Part shown: positions 59,876-64,000 of the stretch, in pieces
How positions within the stretch are numbered: position 1 is the first letter of the stretch
Layout of the letters: each line of letters begins with the position of its first letter
DNA from: Sordaria brevicollis
Taxonomy: Eukaryota > Ascomycota > Sordariomycetes > Sordariales > Sordariaceae
Reading direction: 5' to 3'
NCBI GenBank assembly: GCA_033439795.1
Contig: JAUTDP010000016.1
Location: 620,001 to 684,000 of the forward strand
DNA length: 64,000 nucleotides
Program-made: the position numbers and the translations under genes
The notes under the pieces: generated by a model
Databases searched by the model: none
What the model saw: only the letters and a program-made list of their open reading frames with translations
Told to the model about the DNA's origin: nothing

Positions 59876-61384
59876 CTAATATCGCCGATCCTCAAGTGGC
59901 ACATTAGGACCATAGAATCCTCCATCATCACATGCGATGCAAATACCTCCACCATACACTTGCGTATGTCGTCGCCACCCGTCACTGTTCTCATCAGTAA
60001 CAGTCAGGATCTTTCCATGGACCTCGATTCCTTCCGGGTCCTGACCGCGGTCTGAACTGCGGTGTCCCATGTGCCCACCAACGAATTGGTAACCATCGGG
60101 TACTTGAGGAGGAGATGGGAAGGACGGTGATGACTGACGATGGCTGGATGGACGAAAACCTGACAAAGATGTCACAGTAGTTGCACTTGATGACGAGGAG
60201 CTGCTGCTTGGTGTAGGTATGCCGACAGGCACGATCTTGGTATATGATGTTCGTCGAGGTATTGTGGTCGCATTGGAAGGACTGGAGTCGGGTGTGGCAA
60301 CAGACGAGGGATGGCCGATGTAGTCCAGATTTGGTTGGTCAAGAAGGATTCTGCTCAGGTTTTGTGGAGGTGATGTACCATCAATCCGCCGCGAATCATG
60401 GAAGTTGGCCGCTACTTTGTCAAGTGTTGGCGGTGTCAGAGGTGGTGGAGGTGGAGGTTTTGTGAAGCGCAGTTTACGTTCCTCAAAAGGCATGCCATGT
60501 AAGCCGTCACCGCGCGTTTGAGAACCGTCAGAGCTCAGATATTGCCTTCTTGCTTGGGACATGTGAGGCTGTTGCGTCTGCGGATGTCCCTTGCCCGTCC
60601 TGTTTTCCTCACTCCTTGAACTTAAGCTCCTTCTCCCATCAATGGGGGAAACAGCATTGGGTAAAGGCGTAGTTTGTCGAAGCTGGTCTAGACTGGAGCG
60701 TTCTGTCATCGACACAGGTTCAAATGATTGGAGCCATAAATATGCCTCGTTCTTTGAGCTCGATGTTGACTTGGCCTGCCTGCTGACATTATGTGATGAT
60801 GTTGTTGTCGGATCACTTCCATCACTGGTATGACTTAATCCATCTTGATCCATCTCCTGTTGATATCGAGAATCGCGCCGGCCCTTGGGGTGTGCCCTTG
60901 AGATTGGCCTTGAAAAGTCCGCTACTGGGGAGTGCCTGGGGAGCACTGAGTGCGGATTGGACACTGTTGGGTAAAATCTTTCCGTGAGCACTGGCTTAAC
61001 AAGCCGGTCTACACCCAATGACACCTTGACTTCCGTGTTGTCTGACTGAATCCTATAAGTCGGCGAATTGGGCGCTGATGATCTCCGTCGGGGTTTGAAG
61101 TACCAGATCGTGATGATGACCAAGGTGACAGCAATGCCCAAATATGCATGAACAGCAAAGGATCGCAGATGTTGCTGATGTGCAGGACGTGGCTCCAACT
61201 GCGTGCTACTGCCGGCGGGGAGACTGATGGTAGGCATGCCTACAGTGCCTGTCCCTGACAGACACCTCGAAGGATTACCCGATGTAAGCGCAAGTGGGAA
61301 GATTTTGCCCACTATAGGATTCGGACTCGATGGTTGGCCAGCTGTAGGTACCTTGGATGTGCCAGGTACATGTAAGACGTCCGC
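59876..61384 (-). CDS. Single-pass membrane protein with long Pro/Ser-rich tail, 3' exon (5' end unresolved)
   Basis: The minus frame is open from a stop at 61385-61387 down to the TGA-side end at 59876 (about 500 codons) but has no ATG near its start, so it is the last exon of a spliced gene. It encodes a short probably luminal part (TSGNPSRCLSGTGTVGMPT), one transmembrane helix (AVHAYLGIAVTLVIITIWYF, about 61165-61105), a KPRRRSS stop-transfer patch, and about 400 residues of disordered cytosolic tail with a PPPPPPLTPP run and a Ser-run. A strong donor (GAG/GTAAGT at 61453-61448) precedes a possible exon reading CEWEIGSFFLYNAHE. The only acceptor matching its phase ends in AAG (after CATCC), which is weak. 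Architecture resembles fungal cell-wall sensors or WSC-like proteins, but no ectodomain is seen. Function unknown. Confidence 0.65.
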   Translation of the reverse strand, partial: ADVLHVPGTSKVPTAGQPSSPNPIVGKIFPLALTSGNPSRCLSGTGTVGMPTISLPAGSSTQLEPRPAHQQHLRSFAVHAYLGIAVTLVIITIWYFKPRRRSSAPNSPTYRIQSDNTEVKVSLGVDRLVKPVLTERFYPTVSNPHSVLPRHSPVADFSRPISRAHPKGRRDSRYQQEMDQDGLSHTSDGSDPTTTSSHNVSRQAKSTSSSKNEAYLWLQSFEPVSMTERSSLDQLRQTTPLPNAVSPIDGRRSLSSRSEENRTGKGHPQTQQPHMSQARRQYLSSDGSQTRGDGLHGMPFEERKLRFTKPPPPPPLTPPTLDKVAANFHDSRRIDGTSPPQNLSRILLDQPNLDYIGHPSSVATPDSSPSNATTIPRRTSYTKIVPVGIPTPSSSSSSSSATTVTSLSGFRPSSHRQSSPSFPSPPQVPDGYQFVGGHMGHRSSDRGQDPEGIEVHGKILTVTDENSDGWRRHTQVYGGGICIACDDGGFYGPNVPLEDRRY

Positions 61385-63599
61385 TTAGCCTGGATACAAG
61401 TGTTAAACGACCTGATTTGACCTCACAAAAAGCCGTGGAATGGCCACTTACCTCGTGTGCGTTGTACAAGAAGAAACTGCCGATCTCCCACTCACATGTA
61501 AGTCCTGATTTGTTAGGGATAAGGTTGAAGTATCAAAGCAAGAATTTGAAAAAGAGAAAGGGGTTGACGTGGCTCGCGGGATTCAACTGGCGTCCATTCG
61601 TATCCTATGCCCGTAGTAGACCTCGAAGTTAGGTTGGAGAAGACTCGGGCCATGCAGGATAGCAAAGCCACCGTCGACTTGAAGCTTGGAGACGGGTGAT
61701 CATGGTGTCTTATAAGGTTCGGCGTCTCATGCCTGCCTCAGCCCTTTTCCGACATGGGCAGGGAATCCCATGCAAGTATGCGTCTGAAAGGAATTCCATG
61801 GCAAATGTGTGGAGGTGTAACAGCAAGAAAAGAGTGTCCGAAGAAGGTGAAATGTTTGAACAGAAAACATGGGTCAGAAGCGAGGGGCATCTCATCTCAG
61901 CAGGGGTTGGATGGCACTAACGAAGATGGGTTAATTAGGCCTCGAGAGACTGTCAGCATCGTCGTTCTTTCTCGGATGGGACAAGGGTCATGGAAACGGG
62001 CGGCCCAACTCGGACCTCCGACTTCGTCGACCTGTCTCGGACATGTGGCTGGTCGGTGGTTATGGTGAAGGAAAGGATACGATATGTCTTGTTGACAACT
62101 GAGCTGGCCAACAGAAACGCCGGATCCTGCAAGTTGCAAGTTGCCCGTCCGCTGCAAGCAGGCGTACTTCTGTGATAGGCGGCAAATACATCCAGCCCTA
62201 TGAGCCTCGCGCCCCTTACTCAAGAGACAAATGCACCTTGGCATAGGTCAGCCACCCGAGCTCCATATGAACAATCCATGCAAGGGCATCTGAAGACAGG
62301 GTAGCGTTATTGGGTTAGGCCTTTCGAGGTCAAAATCCCAAGAGAGGTGCTCCATCGTCATTCCAGCTTGTCCGGCATGTCCCATGCTCCATGATGCTAC
62401 CTCATTTCATCTGGCATGTGGAATTCAGCCCTAAGGACTGTAGGTAACACTGGGAGTAACTCTATACCGGTGTGGTAGGGATTGGCGACATCGAGGGGGT
62501 TGTGGTGAAGGAGACAAGGTTCGAGGAAAGCGCTGAAATGGCTTGGTGGTTTGTTTGGCTGGAAGAACAGGTGGTTCGTTCGAGTTTCAACCAGGCGGCC
62601 TTTGAAGAGACGTGTTTGATGACGCCGGCCGCATGGCTGAAGGGAGATGACTGCATCCAGGAGAAATGTCAGAAGAATGCGGGGGTTTCAGTAGGTCGGC
62701 GAGGTCAAGTCTTGATGGCACCGTGACAATGTGCTCGCTGGTCTAGCGATTCGGCGACAGCTTGGTGGTGATGGAACCCACCGAACACCGGTTCAGCTGC
62801 AGTGACAGTACAGCGCCTGAAGATTACTGTGTCTAGCGCAGTTGTCCCTTGTCCTGGTAGCCCTATGGGCCGCCACAGACGTCTGTCTGCAGTAGCACGA
62901 TCAAGACGCCCGATGTTTCCAGATCATTGGTGTGTTTCCCTCGAGATGTCTTGTACCGTCGTGGGACCTTCTCATCGACTGATGGGTACATTGGCCGACT
63001 CGTATGGCCGGGTCCGAAGCGGTTGGGTTACTGGGTTTGGCGGCCGCAGTGATGTACCGATTTCTTGGTAGAGACATGACACTAGACGGCAACTGATATT
63101 AGCATCCAATGGCTGGAGTAAGACGGGAAACTGGAGCACCGCAGCCAGTGACGAGACTGTACCTACCTTTGCTGGTTTTGGTCCCAGGTCCTGCAGCCCT
63201 GTGGTACCTTGTTGGTCTCTGCGGTACGTGAAACAGCTCGGAAATCTGGCGGTGGTTGGGTCGGGGCCGTGGAAGGGCGCTACAGAGTACCTATACTGGT
63301 CGGTGCGCCATGGCTGCTGTCATGCAAGCCTTGCCAACCGTCGTTGTATTAGAGCTGCTCGCAAACCCGTTGGACGACGCTATACCTTGCAAACACCATG
63401 TCAGTCCCCACTCTGGTCTGACCGCCACGCAATACAACTTACATAAAAAACAGCATGCCATATCGTAGAACTTCAATATCTCCGTTGTTTTTTATTCAAA
63501 ACACACCTAAATTTAACAATTTTTATCGGATTTTGAAACTCTCGCGATCGAAAATCATCGTAGCTATACCGCACCAATCTAACCACTAATAAAGACTAA
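61385..63599. other. Spacer to the right AT-rich block
   Basis: About 2.2 kb. It may hold the missing 5' exon(s) of the membrane protein near 61450-61650. The rest has only short open frames on both strands without domains. Composition is ordinary until about 63480, then shifts to AT-rich. No RNA gene recognised. Confidence 0.45.
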
Positions 63600-64000
63600 T
63601 AATATACGTTATATTAATTATTAGCGAATACCCTAAAAAAATCGTATAAATTATTAATTTAAATGAGCGCTAAATTTAACGCTTTAAGTAAATATATAAT
63701 AAGATTAGCGATTTATATTCGAAATTTCGTACTATTGAAAATATTATTAAACTAATTCCTTAGGTAATAAAAATTAATATAAATAATATTATACGTATAA
63801 TTAGCTATAGTAATATTTAACTCGTAGTATATAAAAGGTTATAGAGCTTTTAAATAATAAATTGTATTTATATTTCGATAAAATCCAATATTAATTAACT
63901 ACCCAATATAATATATATATATCAACCTCTATAATTTCCCATTACTTTAAAAAGGCGTAATAGATTAATAAAAGGATAGCGTACAAGGTTTCCTAACGTA
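63600..64000. other. Start of a second AT-rich, RIP-like block
   Basis: From about 63600 the sequence takes on the same character as 1-36178: almost no CpA or TpG, long TA-rich runs and stops in all frames. It is probably the edge of another RIPped repeat, too short here to identify. Confidence 0.7.

Overview
The window looks like nuclear DNA of a filamentous ascomycete with very active repeat-induced point mutation (RIP), most like Neurospora or a close Sordariales relative. The reasons are the contrast between a 36-kb block almost stripped of CpA/TpG and full of decayed retrotransposons and a following block of ordinary GC-balanced DNA; short spliceosomal introns with fungal CTAAC branch sites; a Tad-like LINE of about 7 kb; and an Mbp1-type APSES cell-cycle regulator. 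No gene name here comes from a database search.

Bases 1-36183 are heterochromatin-like and hold no intact gene. The structure can be read as nested insertions. A chromodomain-bearing Ty3/gypsy element on the minus strand (element B, 1-3052 plus 21492-28193) was split in its RNase H region by a Tad-like LINE on the plus strand (3053-6784 plus 18251-21491, 15-bp target duplication). The LINE was split inside its reverse transcriptase by a second copy of the same gypsy family (element A, 6785-18245, two 306-bp LTRs, 5-bp target duplication TCCCC). After a short, less mutated spacer comes a different complete gypsy element on the plus strand (element C, 28939-36178, two 307-bp LTRs, duplication CGTTA). 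The edge of heavy RIP coincides with the outer edge of its right LTR.

Bases 36184-45200 hold a tandem, same-strand (minus) family of F-box-like proteins: three intact single-exon genes (43573-44979, 41271-43046, 38698-40140) and two decayed copies closest to the heterochromatin (about 37893-38520 and 36783-37890). The last copy contains a scrap of a gypsy RNase H domain that has not been RIPped.

Bases 45200-63500 are ordinary euchromatin with long gene-poor stretches: a ten-pass drug/metabolite-type transporter (47290-48744, minus), a two-exon single-pass membrane protein with low-complexity tail (49690-50743, minus), the Mbp1-like transcription factor (three exons, 52432-55040, plus) followed in the same frame, after one TAG, by a 336-codon Gly/Asn/Tyr-rich open frame (55053-56063), and the 3' part of a single-pass membrane protein with long Pro/Ser-rich tail (59876-61384, minus). 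From about 63600 the sequence turns AT-rich and RIP-like again. Expected joint biology is limited: the F-box-like proteins would be substrate adaptors for SCF ubiquitin ligases, and Mbp1 would drive G1/S transcription; no operon-like coupling is expected.
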